Below are positions 33,155 to 41,369 of a stretch of 64,000 nt of DNA, in pieces. This stretch comes from Austwickia sp. GTDB lineage: Bacteria > Actinomycetota > Actinomycetes > Actinomycetales > Dermatophilaceae. The DNA is taken from positions 1,798,001 through 1,862,000 of the forward strand of contig CP064985.1 in assembly GCA_016699675.1 (NCBI GenBank), in the 5' to 3' direction. The notes beneath the pieces were generated by a model. It did not search any database. It had not been told where the DNA came from and saw nothing but the letters and a program-made list of their open reading frames with translations. The position numbers were made by a program, and so were the translations under genes. How positions within the stretch are numbered: the first letter of the stretch is position 1; each line of letters starts with the position of its first letter.

Positions 33155-34809
33155 CGCGGGAGGCTCCTGGTCCGGCGGACATCGCGCCGCCGGAGCGGTT
33201 CAACATGAGCCGGTACTGCGTCGGCCCCGCCCCGCACCGCCCGCCCGAGAAGGTCGGCCTGATCGTCGCGCACGGCGGCGGGCTGGGAGGCGCGGTGGAC
33301 CCGGCGGCCTTCGAGCGGTGGACGTACGGCGAGCTGGCCGCGGCCGTCGGGGCCTGCGCCCGGGGACTGCTGGACGCCGGGCTGCGGCCCGGGGATCGCC
33401 TGGTGTTGCGGTTGCCCGGGCAGAGCACCTACCCGCTGCTGTTCTTCGGCGCCATCGCGGCCGGGATCATCGCGGTGCCGACGTCCAGCCAGCTCACGCC
33501 CCGGGAGTTCCGCTTCGTGGTGGAGGACTGCCGGGCGGCGGCGGTCGCCCTGGAGGATCCCGACGCCTCGCCGGGGCCGCCGGCCATCACGCCTGAGGAC
33601 GTCGCGCGCTGGCGGCGTACGCACTCTCGCGACGAGGGCCAGCCCGCCTTCGCGGACACCGCCGCCGACGACCCGGCGTTCCTCGTCTACACCTCCGGGA
33701 CCACCGGCTCGCCCAAGGGGGTCCTGCACGCCCAGCGGAGCGCGTGGGGACGGCGGCCGATGTACGCCGGGTGGTACGGGCTCAGCGACTCCGACGTGGT
33801 GCTGCACGCCGGCGCGCTGAACTGGACCTACACGCTCGGGGTCGGGCTGACGGACCCGTGGGCGGTGGGGGCGACGGCGGTCGTCTACGACGGGCCGCGC
33901 GATCCGGCGATCTGGCCCCGGCTCATCGAGGCGACCGGCGCGACGATCTTCGCGGCCGTGCCGGGGGTGTACCGCCAGTTGCTCCATTCAGGCGCAGACC
34001 TGAATTCCCTGGCTTCGTTGCGGCATGGACTCACCGCCGGCGAGGCCCTGTCGCCCGCGCTGCGGCAGGAGTGGCTCGACGCCACCGGTCGCGACCTGTA
34101 CGAGGCGCTCGGCATGAGCGAGATCTCCACGTTCGTCAGCTCGTCGCCGACCACGCACTCGCGGGCCGGTTCGCCCGGCCGGCCGCAGCCGGGGCGGCGC
34201 ATCGCGGTGCTGCCGGTGCTCGACGATCAGGGGACCGCGACCTCGTCGTCTGGGGCGGCGCCCGCTCCCGACGTACCGCTTCAGGACGGCGAGGTCGGCC
34301 TGCTCGCGGTGCACCGCAGCGACCCGGGGCTGATGCTCGGCTATTGGGAGCGGCCTGAGGAGGACGCGGCCAGCACGCGGGGCGACTGGTTCATCAGTGG
34401 CGACCTGGTGCACCTCGAACCGGACGGCTACCTGGTCCATCACGGCCGCGATGACGACGTGATGACGTCGATGGGGTACCGGGTCTCGCCGCTGGAGGTC
34501 GAGGCCGCCTTGGCCCACCACCCGGCGGTGGGGGAGGCCGGGTGTGCTGAGGTCGAGGTCAAGCCCGGCGTCCGGATCATCACCGCGTACGTCGTGCTGG
34601 GCCCAGATGCGGATCCCCGGCTGCGCGAAGACCCTACGGCGGGTGCGGCGTTCGAGCGCGAGCTCATCGCGCACGCGCACGACGAGCTGGCGGCGTACAA
34701 GTGCCCGCGCCGCGTCGTCGTCGTCGACGACTTGCCCCGCACCGCCAACGGCAAGATCCGCCGCCGAGACCTGCGCGCCGCCCCGTCGCCCGCGCCTCGC
34801 GAGAGCTGA
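33148..34809 (+). CDS. AMP-forming acyl-CoA synthetase (ANL superfamily)
   Basis: A 553-residue adenylating enzyme that activates a carboxylic acid with ATP and transfers it to CoA. The P-loop YTSGTTGSPKG is at about residue 180, the A5 motif reads YEALGMSEIS, the hinge Asp region is GDLVHLEPDGYLVHHGRDDDVMTSMGYRVSP, and the catalytic lysine is in RTANGKIRRRDL. The N-terminal ERFNMSRYCVG resembles benzoate/short-chain acyl-CoA ligases. The substrate is not decidable. Starts GTG at 33148 or 33151 are likely since conserved sequence precedes the first ATG at 33205. It overlaps a toxin remnant and is followed by a strong hairpin. Confidence 0.87.
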   Translation: MVTREAPGPADIAPPERFNMSRYCVGPAPHRPPEKVGLIVAHGGGLGGAVDPAAFERWTYGELAAAVGACARGLLDAGLRPGDRLVLRLPGQSTYPLLFFGAIAAGIIAVPTSSQLTPREFRFVVEDCRAAAVALEDPDASPGPPAITPEDVARWRRTHSRDEGQPAFADTAADDPAFLVYTSGTTGSPKGVLHAQRSAWGRRPMYAGWYGLSDSDVVLHAGALNWTYTLGVGLTDPWAVGATAVVYDGPRDPAIWPRLIEATGATIFAAVPGVYRQLLHSGADLNSLASLRHGLTAGEALSPALRQEWLDATGRDLYEALGMSEISTFVSSSPTTHSRAGSPGRPQPGRRIAVLPVLDDQGTATSSSGAAPAPDVPLQDGEVGLLAVHRSDPGLMLGYWERPEEDAASTRGDWFISGDLVHLEPDGYLVHHGRDDDVMTSMGYRVSPLEVEAALAHHPAVGEAGCAEVEVKPGVRIITAYVVLGPDADPRLREDPTAGAAFERELIAHAHDELAAYKCPRRVVVVDDLPRTANGKIRRRDLRAAPSPAPRES

Positions 34810-34880
34810 CTCCCGTCAGGGCGGGTGGACTCTCGTACGCACGAGAGTTCACCCACCTTCGCGAGAGCTGACTCACGTCA
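34798..34880. repeat. Direct repeat flanking a hairpin
   Basis: The sequence GCGAGAGCTGACTC followed by C or A and CGTCAGG occurs twice, at about 34799-34820 and 34862-34880. The first copy overlaps the last codons of the acyl-CoA synthetase and its stop. The two copies flank the hairpin at 34823-34854. Confidence 0.6.
34823..34854. terminator. Terminator hairpin after the acyl-CoA synthetase gene
   Basis: Fourteen-bp arms GGGTGGACTCTCGT and ACGAGAGTTCACCC pair with a single mismatch across a 4-nt loop (ACGC), 14 nt after the stop codon. Confidence 0.7.
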
Positions 34881-34929
34881 GGCGGCCGGGCCCAGCGGGC
34901 GGCGGTGTGGTGCGCCGCTCACCGGCCCC

Positions 34930-35225
34930 CTTTTCCTCGACTGCCGCCCGGTTTCCCCGACTGTCGCCCGTTTTCCCCTACTGGCGCCCGCGTTGAGGGA
35001 GGGCGGCAGTAGGCCAAAGAGGGCGCCAGTGGGGCTAAGGAGGCACCGTTCCCCGACTGGCGCCCGCGTTGAAGGGGGGCGCCAGTGGGGCAAAGAGGGC
35101 GCCAGTGGGGCCAAGGAGGCACCGTTCCCCGACTGGCGCCCGGTTTCTCCATCTGACGCCCTGTTTCCCCTACTGGCGCCCGCGTTGAAGGAGGGCGCCA
35201 GTGGGGCAAAGAGGGCGGCAGTCGA
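34930..35225. repeat. Array of GC-rich palindromic units (intergenic)
   Basis: The 530-nt gap between the acyl-CoA synthetase and the IS element has no gene. It holds alternating ACTGGCGCCC and GGGCGCCAGT blocks with spacers such as GCGTTGAAGGA, GGGGCAAAGA and GGGGCCAAGGAGGCACCGTTCCCCG. Three near-identical hairpins can be drawn at about 34979-35011, 35055-35088 and 35171-35203; in the last, 10-bp arms are perfect. The array continues beyond the IS at 36630. It is REP-like in appearance but I cannot name the family. Confidence 0.7.
35218..35225. repeat. Target-site duplication, left copy
   Basis: GCAGTCGA immediately before the left end of the IS element; the same 8 bp follow the right end at 36622-36629. 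Eight bp is the size expected for IS256-family insertion. Confidence 0.8.
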
Positions 35226-36621
35226 GGTGACGTCCCCCGGAGTGGTGTAAGTCGCCGGGAGTGTCCTCGTTGATGTGAGGAGGCCATCGCGTGAGTCTTT
35301 GCGTGTACCCGCCAAGGAACACGTGAAAGGAAGCCACGCGATGGCCCTGTCTCAGTCTGCCCTGCTCGAGATCCTGGATGCGATCAAGGAGGCCGATGTG
35401 GCCGATCGGGTCCGGGAGTCGGCCGCGACGATCTACCAGGCGTTGATCGAGGCCGAGCTGACCGCGGTGATCGGCGCCGAACCCCACGAGCGCACCGATG
35501 CCCGCACCGGGCAACGCAACGGTCACCGGTCACGGACCCTGTCGACGTCCGCCGGGGACCTGGAGCTACGGATCCCCAAGCTGCGGGCCGGCTCGTTCTT
35601 TCCCTGCCTTTTGGAGCGGCGTCGCCGGGTCGACCAAGCCTTGTACGCCGTGGTGATGGAGGCCTACCTGCACGGGGTGTCCACCCGCAAGGTCGATGAC
35701 CTGGTCAAGGCCCTGGGAGTGGACGCGGGGATCTCCAAGTCTGAGGTCTCCAGGATCTGTGTCGACTTGGATGAGGAGGTCGCCGCGTTTCGCGGCCGTA
35801 CCCTCAAAGGCGAGGCGTACCCGTACGTGTTCCTGGACGCGACCTACTGCAAGGCCCGCGTCAACCGTCGGGTGGTCTCCCAGGCGGTGGTGGTCGCCAC
35901 CGCGGTGCGCGCTGATGGCAACCGCGAAGTCCTGGGCTTCGACGTCGGCGACAGCGAAGACGGGGCGTTCTGGACCGCGTTCCTGCGCTCGTTGAAGGCC
36001 CGCGGCCTGCACGGGGTGCAGCGGGTCATCTCTGATGCCCACGAAGGCCTCAAGGTCGCGATCGGGTCGGTGTTCGCTGGCGCCAGTTGGCAACGCTGCC
36101 GGGTGCACTTCCTGCGCAACGTCCTCACCAGGGTCCCGAAAGGCAACGCCGAGATGGTCGCCGCCGCGATCCGCACGATCTTCGCCCAACCCGACGCTGA
36201 GCACGTCCACTCCCAGCTCGACATGATCGCCACCATGCTCGGCCGACAGTTCCCCGCCGTGGAGGTGATGCTCACCGACGCCAAACAGGACCTGCTCGCG
36301 TTCACGTCCTTCCCGGTCGCGCACTGGAAGAAGATCTGGTCCACCAACCCCCTGGAGCGGGTCAACAAAGAGATCAAACGCCGCACCGACGTCGTCGGCG
36401 TCTTCCCCAACCCCCCAGCCCTGCTGCGGCTGGCCGGCGCAGTCCTGGTCGAGATCCACGACGAATGGGCCGTCACCGACCGCCGCTACCTCTCCGAAGG
36501 ATCCATGAAAGCCATCACCACCACGACCAAGGAGGTAGCGCCCACCACCGCGCTGACGGCATAGTCAACACCAGCAAAGACTCCCGCGTCGGCTACTTAC
36601 ACCACGCCAAGGGACTCACCC
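35226..36621 (+). mobile_element. Complete IS256-family insertion sequence (1396 bp)
   Basis: The element is bounded by 8-bp direct repeats GCAGTCGA and carries imperfect terminal inverted repeats. The inner part of the repeats, 35232-35257 and 36590-36615, agrees at 22 of 26 positions; both contain GTGGTGTAAGT and GCCG. Outer ends read GGTGACGTCCC and, reverse-complemented, GGGTGAGTCCC. One transposase gene fills the interior. It is inserted into the palindromic array. The intact frame, repeats and duplication indicate a recent, possibly active insertion. Confidence 0.88.
35341..36564 (+). CDS. IS256-family transposase
   Basis: A 407-residue DDE transposase of the MULE/IS256 group. N-terminal landmarks are ARTGQRNGHRSRTLSTSAGDLELRIPKLRAGSFFP and LLERRRRVDQALYAVVMEAYLHGVSTRKVDDLV. 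The catalytic core has the first Asp in YPYVFLDATYCKARV, the second in RVISDAHEGLKVAI followed by WQRCRVHFLRNVL, and the third acidic residue in WSTNPLERVNKEIKRRTDVVGVFPN. The ATG at 35341 (MALSQSALLE) follows a GGAAG sequence. The frame is intact. Upstream in-frame codons run into the left inverted repeat and are unlikely to be used. Confidence 0.93.
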   Translation: MALSQSALLEILDAIKEADVADRVRESAATIYQALIEAELTAVIGAEPHERTDARTGQRNGHRSRTLSTSAGDLELRIPKLRAGSFFPCLLERRRRVDQALYAVVMEAYLHGVSTRKVDDLVKALGVDAGISKSEVSRICVDLDEEVAAFRGRTLKGEAYPYVFLDATYCKARVNRRVVSQAVVVATAVRADGNREVLGFDVGDSEDGAFWTAFLRSLKARGLHGVQRVISDAHEGLKVAIGSVFAGASWQRCRVHFLRNVLTRVPKGNAEMVAAAIRTIFAQPDAEHVHSQLDMIATMLGRQFPAVEVMLTDAKQDLLAFTSFPVAHWKKIWSTNPLERVNKEIKRRTDVVGVFPNPPALLRLAGAVLVEIHDEWAVTDRRYLSEGSMKAITTTTKEVAPTTALTA

Positions 36622-36629
36622 GCAGTCGA
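36622..36629. repeat. Target-site duplication, right copy
   Basis: GCAGTCGA immediately after the right end of the IS, matching 35218-35225. Confidence 0.8.
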
Positions 36630-36633
36630 AGAA

Positions 36634-36675
36634 GAAGGGCGGCAGTAGGCCAAAGAGGGCGCCAGCGGGGTGAGG
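36634..36675. repeat. Continuation of the palindromic array
   Basis: GGGCGGCAGTAGGCCAAAGA followed by GGGCGCCAGCGGGG is nearly the same as the block at 35000-35033, showing that the IS split one repeat region. Confidence 0.65.
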
Positions 36676-36736
36676 GCAGGGTCAGCCGTCCGGGCTGACG
36701 TGGCGCCTTCCTCGGGCTCGCTGTGCTCGACCTTCG

Positions 36737-37951
36737 TCAGGCGTCTGACATGCGGGCGATCGTGGCCTGCGCGCGGTGCACCACGCCGTACGGCTGATCC
36801 GGCACCAAGTCCTCCATGAAGGCGTACCGGCGGCGGACCGACGCCAGGTACGTTCCGCCCCCCTGCGTGTCCCGCAGCGCGTGCCACCAGTCGCCGATGT
36901 CGCCCCAGCCCGGCGCGGCCAGCGAGCCGCCGACCTGCTGCACCGCCAGCGAGGAACACAACGCCGCGAACGCCAGCCGGTGCGCCAGCGGCCAGCCCGC
37001 CAGTGTCCCGAGGGTCACGGCGGCGCCGAAGACGTCACCGGCTCCCGTCGGGTCCGTCGCCGGCACCTTCAGTGCGGGGACAGCGGCCTCCTCGCCGGTC
37101 GTGGAGTCGTACGCCAACGCCCCGAACGGCCCGTTCGTCACGACGGCCAGCGGCACCCGGTCGGCCAGTGCGTAGAGCGCGTCCTGCGGCGTCTCGGTGC
37201 GGGTATACGCCATGGCCTCCCCGGCGTTCGGCATGAACGCGTGGCAGCGCGTCAACGCCTCCAGCACCCCCACGTCCCAGCGGCCGGTCGGGTCCCAGCC
37301 CACGTCGGCGAAGATCAGCGACCCGTCCTCGTACGCCGCGTCCGCCCACTGCGCCCCCAGCGTCTCGCCAGGGTGATGCGCCGAGAGGTCCATGAGCACG
37401 GCCCGCGCCCGTGGCGGCCGCCCGATCATCGTCGAGGGGCACTCGGGCTCCTCGTGGCCGTGGGTCACCATGTTCCGGTCGCCGTCGACGGCGATGGACA
37501 CCGTCACCGGGGAGTGCCACCCGGGATAGCGCTTCGACGTGGAGAGGTCGATGCCCTCCTGTTCCAGCGTCCGCCAACAGAACTCGCCGTAGTCGTCGTC
37601 CCCGAACGCCGCGCCGAGCGAGGTGCGCAGCCCCAGCCGGGAGGCCGCGACGGCCAGGTTCGCGATGCCGCCGGGGCACGAGCCCATTCCCTCGGCCCAC
37701 ATCTCGCGGCCGCCGGTGGGCATGGCCTCCAGGCCGGTGAAGATGATGTCGAGGAAGACCATCCCCTGCAGGAACAGGTCGAAGGGCGGGGCGTCCGCCC
37801 CCGCTTGGCGCCGGGATTGCGCGAGCGGGTCGAAGCGGGCGCAGGCGCCCGCCGGAGCGACCGCGGGCTCGGGGACGGGGCCAGGCAACGTGAGTTCCTT
37901 CCGCAGGAGGGGGGACCGTACGGCGGAGCTGGTGTCGAGCCGCCCCGCCAT
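36737..37951 (-). CDS. PfkB-family carbohydrate kinase
   Basis: Ribokinase-type sugar kinase of about 400 residues. The fold signatures are FDLFLQGMVFLDIIFTGLEAMPTGG at the N-terminal strand, GSCPGGIANLAVAASRLGLRTSLGAAFGDDDYG (PfkB motif 1), and ATDPTGAGDVFGAAV with the catalytic Asp (motif 2). Several starts are possible: TTG 38011, ATG 37951 and TTG 37888; the last has an AAGGAA site 6 nt before it. ATG 37951 is listed. It is divergent from a sugar ABC transporter, so it probably phosphorylates the imported sugar or a derivative. Confidence 0.85.
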   Translation of the reverse strand: MAGRLDTSSAVRSPLLRKELTLPGPVPEPAVAPAGACARFDPLAQSRRQAGADAPPFDLFLQGMVFLDIIFTGLEAMPTGGREMWAEGMGSCPGGIANLAVAASRLGLRTSLGAAFGDDDYGEFCWRTLEQEGIDLSTSKRYPGWHSPVTVSIAVDGDRNMVTHGHEEPECPSTMIGRPPRARAVLMDLSAHHPGETLGAQWADAAYEDGSLIFADVGWDPTGRWDVGVLEALTRCHAFMPNAGEAMAYTRTETPQDALYALADRVPLAVVTNGPFGALAYDSTTGEEAAVPALKVPATDPTGAGDVFGAAVTLGTLAGWPLAHRLAFAALCSSLAVQQVGGSLAAPGWGDIGDWWHALRDTQGGGTYLASVRRRYAFMEDLVPDQPYGVVHRAQATIARMSDA

Positions 37952-38106
37952 TGCGGCGTCCCGACCCCATCCTGTCGGCAGAGCGCGCGCCGAGTGAACC
38001 ACTCCGGACAATTTGCGGCGCCTTGACCTTCGGGCCTGGGGGCTGCGGGAGTCTGGTGCCAGCGCATACGATCAGGCGCACTTATCGGATGTGAAGGAGC
38101 CGACTG

Positions 38107-39420
38107 ATGAGCTCGACGTCACCGCTCAACCCCGCCCTGACCCGCCGCGGGCTGCTGGCCCTGTCGGGCGGCCTCGCCGCGGCCGGGGCCCTCGCCGCCT
38201 GCGGCGGCAACACCGGCCGGGAGGGCTCGGCCACCTCCACGGCGGGCTCGGGCGGCACCTCGGGCGGTGGCGGCCCGACGCTGAACAGCTGGTACCACCA
38301 GTACGGCGAGAAGGGCACCCAGCAGGCGCTGGAGAAGTTCGCCGCCGACTACAAGGACGCCCAGGTCAAGGTCAACTGGAAGCCGGGCGACTACGACAAC
38401 ACCGTGGTCGCGACGCTGCAGACGGACGGGGCGCCGGACGTCTTCGAATACGGCAACGGCCCCTCGATCGACATGATCAAGGGCGGCCAGGTGGCCGATC
38501 TGACGGACCTCTTCGGCGACGCCAAGGGCGACTTCACCAAGGCCCTGATCGACCGGGTCACCTACCAGGGCAAGATCTGGGCGGTCCCGCAGGTCATGGA
38601 CGCGCAGCTGCTGATCTACCGCAAGTCGATGCTGGACAAGGCGGGCGTGCAGCCCCCCAAGTCGATGGACGAGCTGGTCGCCGCGGCGGCGAAACTCACC
38701 TCCGGCAAGGTCAAGGGCCTGTTCCTCGGCAACGACGGCGGCGCCGGCCTGATGGGCGGCCCGATGCTGCGCTCCGCCGGGCTCGACCTGCTCACCGCCG
38801 ACGGCAAGATCGGCTTCGACGACCCCAAGGCGGCCACGGCGCTCGCCGTACTGCGCAAGATGTACGCCGACAAGGTCCTCCTCCTCGGCGCCCCGAACGA
38901 CTGGTTCGCCCCCGACGCCCTCACCCAGGGGCTGGCGGCCATGCAGTTCACCGGCCTGTGGAACCTGCCCGACATCCAGAAGGCCATCGGCGAGGACTTC
39001 GGCGTGCTGCCGTGGCCGGCGATGACCGGCGGCAAGGCCAACGTGACGATCGGCGCGTACGGCGCGTGCGTCAACGCCAAGGGCAAGAACCTCGACGCCG
39101 CCAAGAAGTTCGTCAAGTGGCTGTGGATCGACCAGACGGACAAGCAGGTGGAGTGGGCGACGGCGTACGGCTTCCACGTCCCGGCCCGCAACTCCGTCGC
39201 GGACAAGGCCGACAAGCTCAAGAGCGGCCAGGCCGCGGAGGCGGTCAAGCTCATCAAGGACCACGGCTTCGCGCAGTCCCACATGCTGTGGACCCCGAAG
39301 AGCCAGACCGCGTTCAACGACGCGATGAGCAAGATCGTCAAGGACGGCGCCGACCCGGCGGCCGCGCTGGCGACCGTGAAGAGCACGGTCCAGGCCGAAC
39401 TGACCAGGCTCGGCGCGTGA
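38107..39420 (+). CDS. Sugar ABC transporter substrate-binding lipoprotein
   Basis: A 437-residue extracellular solute-binding protein (family 1). The N-terminus has a twin-arginine motif TRRGLLALSGG followed by a lipobox LAAC, so it is probably exported by Tat and anchored as a lipoprotein. The mature part has the family pattern: NSWYHQYGEKGTQQALEKFAADY, VFEYGNGPSIDMIKGGQVADLTDL, GKIWAVPQVMDAQLLIYRKSML and AAMQFTGLWNLPDI. ATG at 38107 follows AAGGAG. It starts a three-gene transporter operon and overlaps the first permease. The sugar is not known, and no ATPase gene follows, so a shared MsiK-type ATPase is likely. Confidence 0.92.
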   Translation: MSSTSPLNPALTRRGLLALSGGLAAAGALAACGGNTGREGSATSTAGSGGTSGGGGPTLNSWYHQYGEKGTQQALEKFAADYKDAQVKVNWKPGDYDNTVVATLQTDGAPDVFEYGNGPSIDMIKGGQVADLTDLFGDAKGDFTKALIDRVTYQGKIWAVPQVMDAQLLIYRKSMLDKAGVQPPKSMDELVAAAAKLTSGKVKGLFLGNDGGAGLMGGPMLRSAGLDLLTADGKIGFDDPKAATALAVLRKMYADKVLLLGAPNDWFAPDALTQGLAAMQFTGLWNLPDIQKAIGEDFGVLPWPAMTGGKANVTIGAYGACVNAKGKNLDAAKKFVKWLWIDQTDKQVEWATAYGFHVPARNSVADKADKLKSGQAAEAVKLIKDHGFAQSHMLWTPKSQTAFNDAMSKIVKDGADPAAALATVKSTVQAELTRLGA

Positions 39421-40376
39421 GCTCCGCCCCGGCGGGCGGCGCGCAGGTCCAGGCCGCGCGCCCCTCGCTGGGGCGCCGCCTGCGCGGCCGCGGCGACGCC
39501 AACCTCTGGTTCTGGGTGTTCGTCGGCCCGTTCGTGCTCGGGCTGCTGTTCTTCATCTACATCCCGATCGCCTGGTCGATCTACCTGTCCTTCTTCGAGG
39601 CGCGCAACACGGTCTCGCCCGCGCCGGACGCCTTCGTCGGCCTGGGGAACTACCGGGACATGCTGGGCGACCCGGCGTTCGTCGACAGCCTGCGCACGTT
39701 CGCGGTCTTCGCGGCCTTCATCGTGCCGGTCACCTTCGCGTTGTCGCTGGCCACGGCGGTGCTCGTGGCCCGCACGCGGGTGGCGCAGGCCTTCTTCCGG
39801 TCGGTCTTCTTCCTGCCGACGGCGTGCTCGTACGTCGTGGCCTCGCTGATCTGGAAGATGTCGATCTTCTCCGGCGTCCCCTCCGGGCTGGCGAATTCGG
39901 TGCTGTCCGCGTTCGGCGCGGAGACCATCCCGTGGCTGTCCGTGACGTCCCCGCCCTGGTACTGGCTCGTCATCGTCTCCGCGCGGCTGTGGCTGCAGGT
40001 CGGCTTCTACATGATCCTGTTCATCGCGGGGCTGCAGCGGATCAACCCGACCCTGTACGAGGCCGGGGCCATCGACGGGGCGGTCGGCTGGACGGCGTTT
40101 CGGACGATCACGCTGCCGCTGCTGCGGCCCACCTCGGTCGCCGTACTGCTCCTGCTCCTCATCAACGCCTTCCAGGCGTTCGACGAGTTCTTCAACATCC
40201 TGTCGACGTTCGCGGGCTACCCGCCGTACGCGCGGCCGCCGCTCGTCTACCTCTTCTACTCGGCGCTCGGTCAGGGGCAGGACTTCGGCCACGGCGGCGC
40301 CGGGGCGGTCATTCTCACCGCGGTGATCGCGCTGGTGGCGTTGGTGTTCAACCGCGTGTTCCGGACGGAGGACTGA
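39417..40376 (+). CDS. Sugar ABC transporter permease (MalF type)
   Basis: A 319-residue inner-membrane permease with six predicted segments. The N-terminus WFWVFVGPFVLGLLFFIYIPIAWSIYLSFFE is typical of carbohydrate permeases. The EAA loop is intact: INPTLYEAGAIDGAVGWTAFRTITLPLLRPT. The GTG start at 39417 overlaps the binding-protein stop (GTGA). The second permease starts 2 nt after its stop. The pair forms the membrane channel of the transporter. Confidence 0.92.
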   Translation: MSSAPAGGAQVQAARPSLGRRLRGRGDANLWFWVFVGPFVLGLLFFIYIPIAWSIYLSFFEARNTVSPAPDAFVGLGNYRDMLGDPAFVDSLRTFAVFAAFIVPVTFALSLATAVLVARTRVAQAFFRSVFFLPTACSYVVASLIWKMSIFSGVPSGLANSVLSAFGAETIPWLSVTSPPWYWLVIVSARLWLQVGFYMILFIAGLQRINPTLYEAGAIDGAVGWTAFRTITLPLLRPTSVAVLLLLLINAFQAFDEFFNILSTFAGYPPYARPPLVYLFYSALGQGQDFGHGGAGAVILTAVIALVALVFNRVFRTED

Positions 40377-40377
40377 G

Positions 40378-41229
40378 ATGGCGGTCGTGACGCGGGGCCC
40401 GCGCGCCCGGGCCGGGGGGATCGGACGGTACGCCGCGCTCGGCGTGGCCACGGTGCTCTTCCTGATCCCGTTCTCCCTGCTGTTGCGCAACGCCTTCATG
40501 ACCACGGCGGAGATCGTGTCGCCGGAATGGAACTGGGTGCCGAGCAGCTGGAGCCTGACCAACATGCGGGAGCTGTTCGCCGACCCGACGGTGCCGATGG
40601 CGCGCTCGGTCCTGAACTCGGTGCTGGTCTCGGTGATCCAGACCGCGGGGGTGCTGGTGCTCTCGGCGATGGCCGGCTACGGGCTGGCCCGGATCCCCTA
40701 CCGATGGAGCAACGCGGTGTTCGGCCTGATCGCGGCCACGCTGCTGATCCCGGCGTCGGTGACGTTCGTGCCGAGCTTCGTGTTGGTCTCGACGCTGGGG
40801 TGGGTGAGTTCGCTGCAGGGGCTGATTGTGCCGGGGCTGTTCCAGGCGTTGGCCACGTTCCTGTTCCGACAGTTCTACCTGAACTTCCCCAAAGAGATCG
40901 AGGAGGCCGCGTTCCTCGACGGGCTCGGCTACTGGGGCACGTTCTGGCGGGTCGTGGTGCCGAACTCGATGGGATTCGGCGCGGCCATCGGCACGATCAC
41001 GTTCATCGGGGCCTGGAACGCGTTCCTGTGGCCGCTGGTTATCGCGCAGGATTCGTCGGCGTGGACAGTTCAGATCGCCCTGTCGACGTTCATGACCGCG
41101 CAGACGATCAACCTGCCGGAGCTGTTCACGGCGGCCCTCGTGGCGATCGCCCCGATGCTGCTGATGTTCCTGTTCCTGCAGCGCTGGATCGTGGAAGGCG
41201 TGGAACGCACCGGCATCGCCGGCGACTGA
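40378..41229 (+). CDS. Sugar ABC transporter permease (MalG type)
   Basis: A 283-residue permease with six predicted membrane segments, second channel subunit. It has VLFLIPFSLLLRNAFMTTAEI at the first segment and the EAA loop FPKEIEEAAFLDGLGYWGTFWRVVVPNS. The C-terminus ends FLFLQRWIVEGVERTGIAGD, close to the usual MalG-type tail. ATG at 40378 is directly after the previous stop, so translation is coupled. A strong terminator follows at 41266. Confidence 0.92.
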   Translation: MAVVTRGPRARAGGIGRYAALGVATVLFLIPFSLLLRNAFMTTAEIVSPEWNWVPSSWSLTNMRELFADPTVPMARSVLNSVLVSVIQTAGVLVLSAMAGYGLARIPYRWSNAVFGLIAATLLIPASVTFVPSFVLVSTLGWVSSLQGLIVPGLFQALATFLFRQFYLNFPKEIEEAAFLDGLGYWGTFWRVVVPNSMGFGAAIGTITFIGAWNAFLWPLVIAQDSSAWTVQIALSTFMTAQTINLPELFTAALVAIAPMLLMFLFLQRWIVEGVERTGIAGD

Positions 41230-41265
41230 CGAGGGTCCCGGCCGGTGAGGCGCCTCCGGAAACAG

Positions 41266-41299
41266 CGAGAGAGCTCCCGTCCAAACGGGAGCTCTCTCG
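41266..41299 (+). terminator. Terminator of the sugar transporter operon
   Basis: Perfect 15-bp arms CGAGAGAGCTCCCGT and ACGGGAGCTCTCTCG with a 4-nt loop (CCAA), 36 nt after the last stop. Flanking GTGAGGCGCCTC sequences on both sides form a second, outer repeat. Confidence 0.85.
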
Positions 41300-41369
41300 A
41301 CTTCAGGTGAGGCGCCTCACGGGGAAATTGACGCCCGACGAGCGGGCCCCCAGGCCTCCGCGCCTCCGG

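Noticed and set aside
34930..35225. Regular repeats suggesting a CRISPR array
   Set aside because: Units are palindromic blocks with recurring similar spacers, not identical repeats with unique spacers of constant length, and no cas genes are near.
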